Shown here: positions 1 to 11,145 of the stretch, piece by piece
Layout of the letters: the number at the start of each line of letters is the position of its first letter
Numbering within the stretch: the stretch's first letter is position 1
Source of the DNA: Nemertoderma westbladi
Lineage: Eukaryota > Xenacoelomorpha > Nemertodermatida > Nemertodermatidae
Direction: 5' to 3'
DNA length: 64,000 nucleotides
NCBI GenBank assembly: GCA_032718475.1
Contig: JAUCBJ010006598.1
Span: forward strand, 1-64,000
Position numbers and translations under genes: made by a program
Notes under the pieces: generated by a model
What the model was told of the DNA's origin: nothing
The model's database searches: none
What the model saw: the letters and a program-made list of their open reading frames with translations, nothing else

Positions 1-1265
1 ATGGCAACCTAACACTCTATGGTTCTTTTCGGGGAATCTCATTGATCTCGATTGCTGCAAAGCTATACAATAGAATTCTATTAAATCGCATCAGGGATCC
101 CATTGAGAGACTGCTCCGTGGAAATCAGAATGGGTTCCGTAAAGGTCGTGGGACCATGGAGCCAATTTTGGCACTTAGAAGGATAATTGAAGAGTTATCA
201 AAAAAGAAAGACAGGCATCTGGCTGTTATCTTTGTTGACTTTTTCAAGGCCTTTGATTCAGTCTCTCGTTCACGTATGTTCAGCATACTTTCATTATATG
301 GGATTCCTGATGAAATTATTGCAGCAATCAGATCAGTATACGATGGTTCGACAACATTTGTGTCTACTGTTGACGGTGACACATAACCATTTGAAGTGTT
401 ATGGGGCGTCCTCCAGGGAGACACACTTGCACCATTCTTGTTCATAATTGTGGTTGACTATGTTCTACGCATGTCCTTAGATCATCATAATGATGATGGG
501 GTGATGATAACTCCACCTACTGGCTCCAGAAGTCGAGGAAATCCTGCCAAGTACCTAACTGATCTAGACTTTGCTGATAACTTAGGAGTACTCTCAGAAT
601 CACTAGAGGGAGCCCAATGGCTCCTCAGTTCATTAGAACATGCTGCTTCTGGTGTTGGTCTTTTTATTAACTCTAGAAAGACCAAAATTTTGACAGTTAA
701 CTTTGAAAGTCCTCAGCAAGTCTCTGATCGGATGAGCATATGCTCAAAGGATGGTATACGTAAGGGAAAGGCATGGGCAGCCTTGAATAGGCTTTCCAGG
801 ATTTGGAAGTCACCGAGAATTAATCGGAAACTTAAGGTCCGATTATTTAGAGCAGCAGTAATTCCAGTACTCCTCTATGGGAGTCCATGCTGGGCTCTAA
901 CTGCTGAGGACATCAAATCTCTGGATGGCACATTCACAAGAATGCTACGCCGGGTTCATTGTGTCAAGTACAGTACAATGCATACATCTCCAACCAGATA
1001 CTATATAGTATTGGAGGTGTCTCATTGGTTCCCCCAAGCTTGACATTATAACAAAATCGCCTCCGCTTTGCAGGACATTGCTTTCGCCGTGAGGACCAGC
1101 CAGTGCATACTCTTGTACTTTGGCAGCCGCATGGAGTGAATAAGCATGGTGGACAGCCCATGACTTTTTGAGACGCATCTTAAAGGACATTGGCCTTGAA
1201 GATGCGGATGATCTAGCAAATGTCATGGGTGATAGGGAGTTGTGGCGGCGCAATTTTGTCGACAA
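1..1265 (+). pseudogene. Reverse transcriptase fragment of LINE copy 1 (broken)
   Basis: The translation covers RT motifs from the RGISLISIAAKLYNRIL segment through the fingers and palm (IFVDFFKAFDSVSR, the first catalytic Asp) to the tail. Breaks seen against the sibling copies: GAA became a TAA stop at 384-386; the catalytic FADD box reads FADN near 575 (second Asp lost); an in-frame deletion of about 69 bp near 750 removes the HVDDFCFLGSWIRKSGED segment; and a frameshift occurs near 975, after the HCVKY segment. No endonuclease domain is in the window. It cannot make an active enzyme. Confidence 0.85.
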
Positions 1266-1323
1266 GCCGGCACAGCATTCTTAAAAATGCAGCTGCAATG
1301 CAGCATGCCGATCCTAGTAGTAG
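1..1323 (+). mobile_element. RTE-like LINE copy 1, 3' part, decayed
   Basis: This is the 3' part of a non-LTR retrotransposon and it runs off the left window edge, so its 5' end is unknown. It encodes reverse transcriptase palm, thumb and the C-terminal tail. Two other copies in the window (7528-8948 and 52311-54072, both minus) align along its length. It ends in a short TAG repeat after GATCC near 1310-1323, the same 3' tail as the other copies. The C-terminal GHCFRR...HGGQP region and the trinucleotide tail suggest an RTE or RTE-X type element, but the clade is an inference. Confidence 0.85.
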
Positions 1324-1796
1324 TATAGTGTTTTTTGGGAGCTAAATATTCTAGAACGAAATTTATTTACAATAATAAAAATTAACTTCAACTATTTTGT
1401 TCTAGATTATCAGTATCAAGCAAGACTACACAAAACTTATATATAACACTACAGAAAACTGTTGCAGAAAACTGTTGTAGCAAAAACAGTGCTTAAGGGA
1501 GTGGGTTCACCCCAGCCTTTTTTTAAGTATTTTTAATGCTTTTACCAATGTGAAGTTTTATGGTGATGCCGAATTTGAAATCAGTTTTTCGTTAAGTTTT
1601 ATTCTCGAGTTATGGCAACATTTGTAATTTTCACCCAAAATTTGAAAATTTGACAACTTTTGACACTTTTTACAACAAAAAGGCCTTCCAAAAAAGACCA
1701 TCAAGCACCCAACACCTTACGTTATCAGCGCCAGAAATTACCCCAGAGATATCAAAACCATAAAGCAACACTATTTTTTGTTTGAACACTATTTGT
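1324..1796. other. AT-rich sequence, no gene seen
   Basis: I see only low-complexity AT-rich DNA with short duplications such as AAACTGTTG near 1455-1480. No open frame or RNA gene can be supported. Confidence 0.6.
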
Positions 1797-2053
1797 TTTT
1801 TTGGACACTTTCTCGCGTTTTTTGGGACACTTTCTCGCGTTTGTTGGGACACTTTCTCGGGTTTTTTGGGACACTTCCTCGTGTTATTTGGGACACTTTC
1901 TCGGGTTTTTTGGGACACTTTCTCGGGTTTTTTGGACACTTTCTCGGGTTTTTTGGGACACTTTCTCGGGTTTTTTGGGACACTTTCTCGGGTTTTTTGG
2001 GACACCTTCTCGGTTTTTTTGGGACACTTTCTCGGGTTTTTTGGGACACGACA
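1797..2053. repeat. 22-bp tandem array (GGGACACTTTCTCGGGTTTTTT)
   Basis: About twelve units of roughly 22 bp repeat head to tail. The unit has no stop codon in most frames and is not a multiple of three, so long but meaningless frames run across it on both strands. It ends in a small inverted repeat, CGACACGA at 2049-2056 and TCGTGTCG at 2062-2069. Confidence 0.9.
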
Positions 2054-3212
2054 CGACTATATCGTGTCGGAAAGAACTTGTCAATAATTTTATTTGACGA
2101 AATTCAGATTTGATTTGAATTTTCCACTCGATAGTATTTGATAAACATGTCAACTCCTGCAAAACTCAACGCACTCGGTCAGAATATTTGAATTACACTC
2201 TATTGAAATTGAAATTACTGACAAAAAAGTGCTTCTTTCCGATGATTCCTTCATATCTTAGAACTATTTTTTATGAGTTAATATTATTTTATTTATTAAT
2301 CAAGCACGTTAAGTAAAAACCTTACCGGTAGTGCCAAAGTATGTAAAAAACTAAAAAGAAACAAGACCTAGTTGTTTCATGCAATCAGTGATCAGCTGAC
2401 GGCAGCCAGCTGATCGGTAGGTTTCGCCCAAATGTATAGTAGTAAATAGTAACAACGATATGATAATATGATGATAGAATGTTTTCACTTTCAGTCATTC
2501 ATTATGCCATCTAGCGGCAGACTAGACAACTGATGACGGATCTGCATCGCTGAAGATACGCCATATTTTGTGTAGTAAATGAACAACGAAATGGGCTGGC
2601 CAGTTTTGGAGTAAAAACTACAAGAAAAAACCTAATCGACAAAATTTAACCCTATTATTTTACTCTAATTAATCTATTAGCCCGAATTAATAATTAGAAG
2701 CACGCGATTCTATGTGACTCAGCGCGAGCGACGGACTGAAATACAAACTGTCAGACTCTGGTACGGTTTAGTACCACTGGGGATGTATCGAATCGATTTT
2801 GCATTTTACCAATAAATACCCTATTTTACGCATAAAATAAACCTGTAAAATAAAACTCAGAGATAGCGATGTAATAATGTATTAAAATATTAAAAGTTAG
2901 TACCAAATGTTAACAAAATGTATTATTGTTATCCAAAGATATTGAAAATGCAGAGTCCGTAGTAACAGCACCCAACTCTCTTTTGGGGTCTCGTTTCAGC
3001 CTATTATATCATATTAACTTAATTTCGCGAACATTTAAGGTAGCAGGTTGTAAAAATTGTACTTCCTGCCACTAATTTTTTAATATTAATTTAACATTAA
3101 CCCTATTAGAAGGCTGAATTGTCACCCCAATTGGCTTTTTGCTACCGGTACCGAGCAGGCAGTCAGCCACGGTTCAACTCTTTAAACATAATTTAATCTG
3201 TTTGTTTTCTAG
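2054..3212 (+). other. Probable last intron of NME7 (3' part)
   Basis: No coding frame is visible. It ends in a pyrimidine-rich tract and an AG acceptor at 3211-3212, directly before the NME7 terminal exon. The preceding exon is not found in the window, so the intron would be longer than 3.2 kb and would contain LINE copy 1 and the 22-bp array. This follows from the exon call and is not shown directly. Confidence 0.5.
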
Positions 3213-3353
3213 GAGATTTGCCGCCATCTGAAACCTGACAGTATACGAGCAAGGTTTGGGATAAATAAAATCCAGAACGCTGTACACTGTACAGACCTTC
3301 CTGAGGACGCCAATCTGGAGTTGGAATACTTCTTCAAGATTTTATCCCGCTGA
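3213..3353 (+). CDS. NME7: Nucleoside diphosphate kinase 7, last coding exon
   Basis: The exon opens right after a TTTGTTTTCTAG acceptor and reads 46 codons to a TGA at 3351-3353. The peptide has the end of an NDP-kinase domain: EICRHLKPDSIRARFG, then NAVHCTDLPED, then a terminal YFFKIL. NAVHxTDLPED and the YFFKIL end are hallmarks of the second NDK domain of NME7, an axonemal and centrosomal (gamma-tubulin ring complex) member of the family. Other NME proteins have NAVHGSD and a different tail. The catalytic His (in the NVxHGSD-type box of active NDKs) belongs to the HCTD position here. The rest of the gene lies left of the window. The reading is intact and looks like a functional host exon. 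Confidence 0.88.
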   Translation, partial: EICRHLKPDSIRARFGINKIQNAVHCTDLPEDANLELEYFFKILSR

Positions 3354-3654
3354 TTCAAACCAATCCAAGATGATTTACAACGCGAGATTTGAAGTTGAAC
3401 TAACTAAACATCTACTTAACGATTTGTCACAGGTTTAAAAAACTGTTGCGATTATAAATTGTATTTAGTGATTTTTGTTTTCATAAGATTTTACTTTTAG
3501 ATAAATATTTTTATTTGTTTTAAATAATATATTAATGATATTGTCACTCATTTAATTTATATATATACCGTAACTTTTCTGTCACCACCATATTATTCTC
3601 CAAAATGCCAAATGATGTAAATTGTTCGACATTTTATAGACCACGGGCTATTAT

Positions 3655-4166
3655 TGTACTGCCGTCCTAAGGCAAATCCATGTAACTCGAATATTGATGA
3701 AAATAAGATATTGGTATCATTTTAGCGCTTTCGGCGAGCTGTATCTGGTGGTAGAACTTATTAGAGTGCATCTAAACTCTAAAGGGTTTAAAAAGGGAGT
3801 AGAATGTAACTCCATTATATGAATTTGTTCAGGCGTGCCAAGGCAGAACCATGTAACCCTAATGTGATAATGACACTCCATGTAACATTGTTTTGGCTTA
3901 GGACCAGCTTTGTAAATTTATATAATTTACATGATGTAATATAAGTAGGGCAATGGGTAACTCAAAAATCAAAATAAACTACTTAAGCTTAAGTTGGAGC
4001 TCTAAAACTTTCTAGATATTTAAATAAACTATTTGCCTAAACTTTAATGTTGAAAATGTTCACACAGACATTCACATGTTTTCGCGCAGATTCGTTAACT
4101 TTAGGTTGATCTTTCTCAAAACTCGATTTTTTGAATTACATGGTTTTGCCTTAGGAGGGCATTGTA
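3655..4166. repeat. ~0.5-kb element with inverted CCTAAGGC termini
   Basis: TGCCGTCCTAAGGCAAATCC at 3660 on the plus strand is matched in reverse complement by GGTTTTGCCTTAGGAGGGCA ending at 4161. A third related word, CCAAGGCAGAACCATGTAA, lies inside near 3838. The layout fits a small non-autonomous DNA element or a fold-back repeat. No target duplication is clear. Confidence 0.5.
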
Positions 4167-4371
4167 GCATCGAGTTTGTTATTTAGATGAAGCGCTCGAG
4201 ATATTGCTTGCGGGTTGTATTAAAAAAACCTTTACCTCATGGGGTTTCATTTTCGGAGATAAAAAATATTTGTTTAAAGATAACGATTTTATTTATTTCA
4301 TTACATAAAATATGAACCCATATGATTACACAGCATAAATATAGTAAAATAATTATCACAGTAAAACACTA

Positions 4372-4592
4372 TTGTATCATTAAAAAGAAAATAAAGCAGA
4401 ATAGGACTACAACAATTTAGGAGAAACTATAGAACCAATAAAGCAACAATAAATTTTGACAAACTATAGAACTGAAAAACTGATAAAACAACATATATTT
4501 TGACAGACTAAGGCATACAGTATGTTCACTATCATATCATTAAAAAGAAAACAACAACAGAATAGGACTACTACAATTTAGGAGAAACTGAA
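4372..4592. repeat. Imperfect direct duplication, ~164-bp period
   Basis: A segment beginning ATCATTAAAAAGAAAA and continuing through CAGAATAGGACTAC and TTTAGGAGAAACT occurs at about 4377-4428 and again at about 4536-4590, with small differences. Confidence 0.7.
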
Positions 4593-5279
4593 GAATAACA
4601 AGTAGAGCAACGGCGTTTAGGGTAAATCAGCAGTCTGGTCTAGAGGTTTCTCCCCTGTCTCTCCCTGTACCCCTCCATTTCACCCAAACCGAAAGATTCT
4701 GTCACGCAGGAGGCATTGCCGATCTGAACACAGATCCCAATTCGTTGACGGAGAAATTCAGAGTGGCACGTCTGTTAAAGATTGTTCACACATTCGGTTC
4801 TTGTGAAACATCGTGCAAATTTTTTTTATATTCACTGCGTTTTAGAAGTAAAACACTTGTTGTTCCACACAACGTTATGAACAAATGTTATTAGAAAATT
4901 GTACAAACTATTTTCATAAAATCATTAAACTCTAGAATAACTGATATAACACGAGTTATGTGTTATTTTTCGTTTTTAGCAGCAGTTGTATTAAGATCAT
5001 AGAGTAACACTATGATAAAAATTAATGAAATTTACTTGCTATAATGTTGTCGTGTTAAAACATCATGATTTGAATTCTACTTGCGATTTGTACATAAATA
5101 AAATAACATTCGGACACATCTAGAGCAAAATTAAATAAAACTTTAGTAAAGAATAAAATACTTAATCATATTTAAAATGTAGTTACATAAAACGATCAAA
5201 TTTAAGAAAACTAGTAAAATGTACTGCAGATATACCAGACATAAATAGTTCTAATGCAGGCGATACTATTATATCTAAA

Positions 5280-5560
5280 AAAGTAAAAGTAAAAGTAAAT
5301 TTTCTTCGGCCGCTAGGCCAGGGATTACGCACAAAGTCTGACGACTTATTTCCAGTGCGGTCCCCCCAGAACTTTACTCCCCAGAGGAAACTCCAGTACT
5401 CATTTAGCTACCACTTAAGGATGCAAGGCAGAGATGCGCCCTGGCTGGTCCCTTTAAAGCATTCGTGCCGAAACGAAAACTGCCCTGGCCCATGTGAGGA
5501 TCGAACCCACGACCTACAGGAGATGTGAATTCAATGCAACCACTACACCAAGGTGGAACC
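5280..5560 (-). mobile_element. tRNA-derived SINE, copy 1
   Basis: On the minus strand it starts with a tRNA-like A box (TTGGTGTAGTGGTTG, 5537-5552) followed by a B box GGGTTCGATCC (5498-5508), the internal Pol III promoter. Then comes a body containing CCAGGGCAG, TTTCGTTTCGGCACGAATGC, GAGTTTCCTCTGGGGAG and GGGGACCGCACTGGAA, and finally a (TTTTAC)n tail at 5280-5300. Partial relatives of the body are at 55445-55602 (+) and 63105-63215 (-), which makes this a dispersed family. I cannot assign it to a named SINE. Confidence 0.85.
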
Positions 5561-5575
5561 TTGGTGTAGTGGTTG
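5537..5575. repeat. Perfect inverted repeat of the tRNA A-box region
   Basis: Two 18-bp arms, 5537-5554 and 5558-5575, are exact reverse complements around a 3-bp spacer. Each arm holds a TGGTGTAGTGG A box, so Pol III-type promoter halves point both ways from one point. It is the 5' end of the SINE above joined head to head to a second, immediately truncated SINE start. Confidence 0.9.
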
Positions 5576-6688
5576 GAATCTAATGGAATAGAATTCCATG
5601 GTTTCTCAACACGATTACAGAAAGTGTTTTGTACAGTGTTAACCGAACGGCACGATAATTGTTGTAATTTACGGTGTGATCCCAGGTAGATCGTGATACG
5701 TGGCCGCGGGTAGATCGTGATTCAGGTACGGGTTTAAAAATATACGTTGCTCTAATATTTACTAACCATCAAATATTTTATACACACGGGCCATGTCAAA
5801 GTGGATACGGCGAAGTTTAACCAATATGGATATGGAATACTTGCATCCAGTGAGATCGCTGCACCCACCGATTCCAGTTTGTCACATAAGCCAATAAATG
5901 GCCTACAAGATTTAAATGGGTTCCACACTATAATTGCATACTCTAGGAGCGGTCTAGCATAAACTTTGTATGGGCAAAAAGAAGAGCACTGATATCATTT
6001 GTAACAGAAGCATCTAAATAATAAATTAATTGGTTTATAGCATTTCGCCACATATGGTCCTTAAAATATAGTTTAGTATCTATTTCAACACACTGTAGAT
6101 CACGATATCATTTTCTAGACTTCACAGACATTTTCTATCACTTTCTTACATTTCTAGCACCGTCATGTTTATAATATAATTACAGTAGCATCACAATTAC
6201 TTGTACCTACAGTAAGCAAGCACCTTCCATTTGTCACCTGCGACGTTAAGTTGCGAAATATTTGACCAGTTCGAAAATGTATCCTGGTTCGATTGTTCGT
6301 ACAAGTACAGTAGATAACAGATTGCAATGCAATGGAAAGAACAAATAGACAAAATACAAAGTAAAATGGCGCAAAGTATACTGTATCTTGTTTACGAAAC
6401 ATAAAGGGGCAACCGACCACTTTAGTTTGCTATCTATCTATCCGCACAACTAGTTGAATACTAGGCTACAAATTAGTTATATACCCATAACCGACATTGG
6501 TTTATTGCCTATACATTTACTACGCTGTGATTGGACCAGCGTTGTAATCAGCTGATTAGTGTACAGCTGTCAACATGACCCTGTCTCTGGCTACATGGTA
6601 TGTCATATATTCCTATCCTACCTACATATTGCACAATGGAAGTTTCCCGTGTGAGTTAGTCAGGCTACAGTACTTCCCCCTGCTTGTG
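5576..6688. other. No gene seen
   Basis: The stretch includes a twice-repeated word GTAGATCGTGAT (near 5690 and 5710). The open frame at 6169-6420 on the minus strand has no recognisable domain and no supporting signals. Confidence 0.5.
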
Positions 6689-6718
6689 TAATAGGTTTGG
6701 TGCCGACCAAACCTATTA
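6689..6718. repeat. Perfect 13-bp stem hairpin
   Basis: TAATAGGTTTGGT is followed after GCCG by its exact reverse complement. A second hairpin, AAGTAAGGC...GCCTTACTT, lies at about 6903-6929. Their function is unknown. Confidence 0.7.
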
Positions 6719-6945
6719 TTTCTTTCTTGGGTTGCCAACTTTGTATTGGCTTCCCTCTTGTTGACCGCTTTCCTATTCCTATATTGCTTAAAATCCTTAG
6801 TAGCAGTTTGGCCGCTACCATAAAACAGACACACAACTTTACATTGAAGAGTGGAGGTGGTCAGACTCCCGGTTTCTTACCTTACCACTGATTGGCCATT
6901 TCAAGTAAGGCATAAATAAGCCTTACTTATTTCTTGAGACAGTGC
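6719..6945. other. Short spacer before the MITE, no gene seen
   Basis: An open frame at 6697-6891 has no recognised similarity. Nothing else is visible. Confidence 0.5.
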
Positions 6946-7168
6946 AGTGGGGGGAAACTGGACGCAAAACCCGCCTTGGCGAATTAATATCCCGCCTCAA
7001 TGTTAAATTCTCAATTTAGGGAAAGGAGCAGGTTACAGTGGCACGTTATTTTAACCAAAGCAATAAACTAAGCACAATAGAACAGGTTACAGTTTTATTT
7101 TTGAGAATAATCAGCTGTTATTTGCGTCGAATTTCCCGGATACATTTTTATTGCGTCCAGTTTCCACC
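6946..7168. mobile_element. MITE with GGAAACTGGACGCAA terminal inverted repeats (complete copy)
   Basis: The left end reads TGGGGGGAAACTGGACGCAA and the right end TTGCGTCCAGTTTCCACCA, which are imperfect reverse complements. The interior contains GGGAAAGGAGCAGGTTACAG and AACCAAAGCAATAAAC. The same element, split by the BEL composite insertion, is found at 29983-30046 and 50465-50668. Its interior unit is amplified as a satellite at 22672-23300. At about 223 bp with no ORF it is a non-autonomous DNA transposon; the superfamily is not evident. Confidence 0.8.
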
Positions 7169-7516
7169 AGTTATACTAGAAAGCAGCAACCTGGCTTTAA
7201 AGGAACCTGCCCTTCAAACCAGTACCCTGAGTGAGCGAAAATAAAAATACGAAAATTTCCATCTACTCAACGATAGAAACACCACCTGCTGGTGGTACTC
7301 ATGTGGGCCTAGTAAGCTACTACTATTTATTGAATGGATAGCCCAAACTGCAGAGAAGTATATTACTTGCCAAATTTATTACTTTCTCACTCTAACCCAG
7401 ACAGTAATCAAACATCAACAAACTGTTAGTTTGTAAAATGTATTACCCCGCCAGCTGAATAGCTCTTCCTAGTATTCCCATACTGCTACTGTAAGTTTGG
7501 TGGGAGCCAGCTGATT
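7169..7516. other. No gene seen
   Basis: AT-rich spacer between the MITE and LINE copy 2. Nothing recognisable. Confidence 0.5.
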
Positions 7517-7527
7517 GAATTGTAAGC

Positions 7528-8948
7528 TACTACTACTAGGATCGGCATGCTGCATTGCAGCTGCATTTTTAAGAATGCTGTGCCGGCTTGTCAACAAAAT
7601 TGCACCGCCACAACTCCCTATCACCCATGACATTTGCTAGATCATCCGCATCTTTAAGGCCAGTGTCCTTTAAGATGCGTCTCAAGAAAGTCATGGGCTG
7701 TCCACCATGCTTATTCACTCCATGAGGCTGCCAAAGTACAAGATTATGCACTGGCTGGTCCTCACGGCGAAAGCAAGGTCCTGCATAGCGGAGGCGATTT
7801 TGTTCTAGTGTCAAGCTTGGGGGAACCAATGAGACACCTCCAATGTTATATTATAGTGTCTGGTTGGAGATGTGTGCATTGTACTTGACACAATGAACCC
7901 GGCGTAGCATTCTTGTGAATGTGCCATCCAGAGATTTGGTGTCCTCAGCAGTTAGAGCCCAGCATGGACTCCCGTAGAGGAGTACTGGAACTACTGCTGC
8001 TCTAAATAATCGGACCTTAAGTTTCCGATTAATTCTCGGTGACTTCCAAATCCTGGAAAGCCTATTCAAGGCTGCCCATGCCTTTCCCTTACGTATTCGA
8101 AGGTCCTCACCTGACTTCCGGATCCATGATCCCAGGAAACAGAAGTCGTCCACATGCTCAGGCATACCATCCTTTGAGCTTATGCTCATCCGATCAGAGA
8201 CTTGCTGAGGACTTTCAAAGTTAACTGTCAAAATTTTGGTCTTTCTAGAGTTAATAAAAAGACCAACACCAGAAGCAGCATGTTCTAATGAGCTGAGGAG
8301 CCGTTGGGCTCCCTCTAATGATTCTGAGAGTACTCCTAAGTCATCAGCAAAGTCTAGATCAGTTAGGTACTTGGCAGGATTTCCTCAACTTCTGGAGCCA
8401 GTAGGTGGAGTTATCATCACCCCATCATTATTATAATGATCTAAGGACATGCGTAGAACATAGTCAACCACAATAATGAACAAGAATGGTGCAAGTGTGT
8501 CTCCTTGGAGGACGCCCCATAACACTTCAAATGGTTCTGTGTCACCGTCAACAGTAGACACAAATGTTGTCGAACCATCGTATACTGATCTGATTGCTGC
8601 AATAATTTCATCAGGAATCCCATATAATGAAAGTATGCTGAACATATGTGAGCGAGAGACTGAATCAAAGGCCTTGAAGAAGTCAACAAAGATAACAGCC
8701 AGATGCCTGTCTTTCTTTTTTGATAACTCGTCAATTATCCTTCTAAGTGCCAAAATGGGCTCCATGGTCCCACGACCTTTACGGAACCCATTCTGATTTC
8801 CACGGAGCAGTCTCAAAATGGGATCCCTGATGCGATTTAATAGAATCCTATTGTATAGCTTTGCAGCAATCGAGATCAATGAGATTCCCCGAAAAGAACC
8901 ATAGAGTGTTAGGTTGCCCTTCTTGGGAACTGGCACCAACTTATTTAA
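7528..8948 (-). mobile_element. RTE-like LINE copy 2, 5'-truncated, with 11-bp target duplication
   Basis: The element reads on the minus strand and ends at its 3' side with TAG repeats (TACTACTACTA on plus at 7528). It is flanked by a perfect 11-bp direct repeat, GAATTGTAAGC, at 7517-7527 and 8949-8959. This shows a complete target-primed insertion of a 5'-truncated copy. It starts within the N-terminal RT region (VPVPKKGN) and carries no endonuclease. Confidence 0.9.
7569..8939 (-). pseudogene. Reverse transcriptase fragment of LINE copy 2 (broken)
   Basis: The protein runs from the KKGNLTLYGSFRGISL region through the palm to the GDRELW tail. Two breaks are seen against copies 1 and 3. A CGA to TGA change near 8394 (the Arg codon of the SRSRGN segment) looks like CpG decay. 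A 2-bp insertion near 7850 separates the 126-aa central frame (7851-8231) from the 86-aa C-terminal frame (7569-7829). The KAFDSVSR catalytic Asp segment is kept. At the second Asp pair the plus strand reads AAGTCATCAGCAAAGTC at about 8338-8354, that is, FADD is preserved. Confidence 0.85.
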
Positions 8949-8959
8949 GAATTGTAAGC

Positions 8960-10250
8960 ACTGGGCCGTTCAATTGTTTTATAGTTTGATGATAATGAAT
9001 GAGGAGGGACCCAACTACACTACGTTTGTTTATGGACGGTCTCCTTAGAGCCCAGCTTCCTGGCTTTTCTAGTTTAATCATACTTTTATGCAACCAATAA
9101 TTTACTCTTTTAGACGAATTTGTGCGTTTTTTTTTGCCAGACTGACAAATTTTGGCGACGTTCTGTGCGAGATTGGCGATATTTGAAAAGATTCTGAGCC
9201 TCAAATATGTTGCTCAAATGACTGAATAGCCCAAATAAAAAAGTTGGTGCACACTCGACGAGTTGAAATCGGTGAAATTCGACTTTAAATTTTCGAAACC
9301 GCTATTTTTCAGAGACCCCGTGATCGAAACGCCACAAAAAATATACAGTCTTGTGCGCAACCAAAATTCATGTAGAGTTTGTTGAGTTTTTGAGATATTG
9401 GATGGTTATACACACATAACCAGGAAACCACATCGTGTTTTTGAACGGCTCAACTCTTGACAAGAACTACCCTGGCCTATTAATAGGCAGGTTCGTTATA
9501 ATGGGGGACATGGACGTTATTTTTTAAGGTAATATCTCTATTCCAAAGCGGATAAATATTTGGTTTAATATCCGCGGGCAAATCTGCCATACCTGGGCCA
9601 TTGAATACTAAATACACGGAAGGCTAAATGTATCATACGACCCCTGGAGGCAATCTTTTTATTTTATGAAACGATAGATATGAATGTGAGAAAACCGCTT
9701 CTAAATTTTTTTCAAAATTTGTCGTGCCGTTTTTGAGATGTATAGCATTTTATAAAACGCTCCATTTTAATCCAGTGATCCAGACCAATCAATCCAGATC
9801 CAAACAAATATCTTTCTAATGTATTTCAACGGGTAACTACTTAGAAACTGTTGTTAGTATGTTCTAGAAAGCATTTTTTGTCGATGCTGTAATCGCTAGA
9901 GTTCGTCCTTTTTGTGTTTTGTTATACTAACTACAAGTGTTACAATTTTATAGTGTTTTATCACGTTTTTAAGGCCTTATTTTATATAAGTCTGGCAAAC
10001 GAAGCGACATCATAAACACCAAGAACAACATGGTATAACCAGCCTATTTTAAACCCACAAAAGACATACTTGGTATTTGTGATCAATTGGCTAGAGTTCC
10101 GTATAGAACTACATTTTTAAAACATATATTTTATCCATTGTATTTGTATGTGCTAATCGATTCTTGATTTTATTTGTAATTATAATGTATTTTATTTTAT
10201 TATAATTTAGTTACTGTATTTTATCCTTGTTCAGTTGTCGCTATTTGTTC
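8960..10250. other. No gene seen
   Basis: AT-rich DNA of about 1.3 kb. No ORF, RNA gene or repeat structure could be supported. Confidence 0.55.
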
Positions 10251-10260
10251 AGTGTTGTAC

Positions 10261-11145
10261 ATGGTGTTTCAAAAAAACACTCTTTTCTTATTTGCATTGC
10301 TCAAGTGAATTTTCCCATTGCATTTCACCTCAAAACATTATATACAAATTTTTTTCAAAAAATATTAAACTTTAAGGGGTGGTACATCAGACCTAAAATA
10401 TTGAAAAATGATGCCGCGCTACTTTTTTTGCACTTCTACCTGAAATTTTCAAATGCGAAATTTACAGTCCTCAAGTAGTTTAATTTAATCATATGGTGAT
10501 TGTGAAGATTTACTTATGAAAATTTTTTGATTGAGTTGATGCATAGAGGTGGTACAGATACACTCACTTTTTTTTTCAAAAACTGGAAAATTCTGAAAAA
10601 TTGTTACATATTAACTTTTCAGTTGTCATATTTTAGGTGTTAGATCTATTAATTATATCCAGCCCTCAAGTAGTTTATCTTGTTAATCTTGTTCATGTGA
10701 AGTTATTAACACAAAAAGTAATTATATAAGTTGAAATATAGGGGTGGTACAGACACAGTTCAGTAGGCCTAATATTGACATAACTGGGATTCGCGTATGG
10801 AATCGTAAGTATAATAATGTAAGTTTATGTTAATTCATAAGGTGAAGGGACAAACACATTTTTTTTGTTCAAATTAAGTTGAGTTTGTGAAAATAAAATG
10901 TTACAATCAAAACAAAGTCTAATCCTACAACATTTCACAAAAATATTTCAAGATTTTCAGGATCCAAACTGTCTACAGATTTTCACAGCATCGCAGATTT
11001 CGCGATCAATCGTCACAAAAGAGCTTCTCAATTTTTTAACTTCTGTTGATCGTGCAGGCCTCATATTTGTCTCATTTGAACCACAAACGTCATTTTAGTG
11101 GGGGGTAGACACCATGAAAACAACACAATAATTTATTAGTTCTCG
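10261..11145 (+). repeat. Left ~0.9-kb inverted arm
   Basis: This is the left terminal arm of the 6.8-kb element. It contains several GGTGGTAC(A) words (near 10380, 10548 and 10744) spaced at roughly 170-200 bp. Small open frames inside (10227-10478, 10898-11098) have mirrored counterparts in the other arm but no domain. Confidence 0.8.

Larger units (their letters stand above)
3354..5279. other. NME7 3' UTR/downstream and AT-rich DNA
   Basis: The first few hundred bases are the likely 3' UTR; I see no classic AATAAA close to the stop. The rest holds two repeat structures listed separately and otherwise AT-rich DNA without a supportable gene. Confidence 0.5.

Noticed and set aside
1670-2162. 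Six long overlapping frames on both strands (up to 111 aa)
   Set aside because: They are translations of the 22-bp array in all frames; no unique protein sequence.
5490-5575. A functional tRNA gene
   Set aside because: A and B boxes are present, but the sequence continues into a SINE body with no acceptor stem or 3' end of a tRNA; the other A box is truncated at once.
6169-6420. 83-aa minus frame with a hydrophobic segment
   Set aside because: No homology, no splice or promoter context, and length expected by chance in this much DNA.
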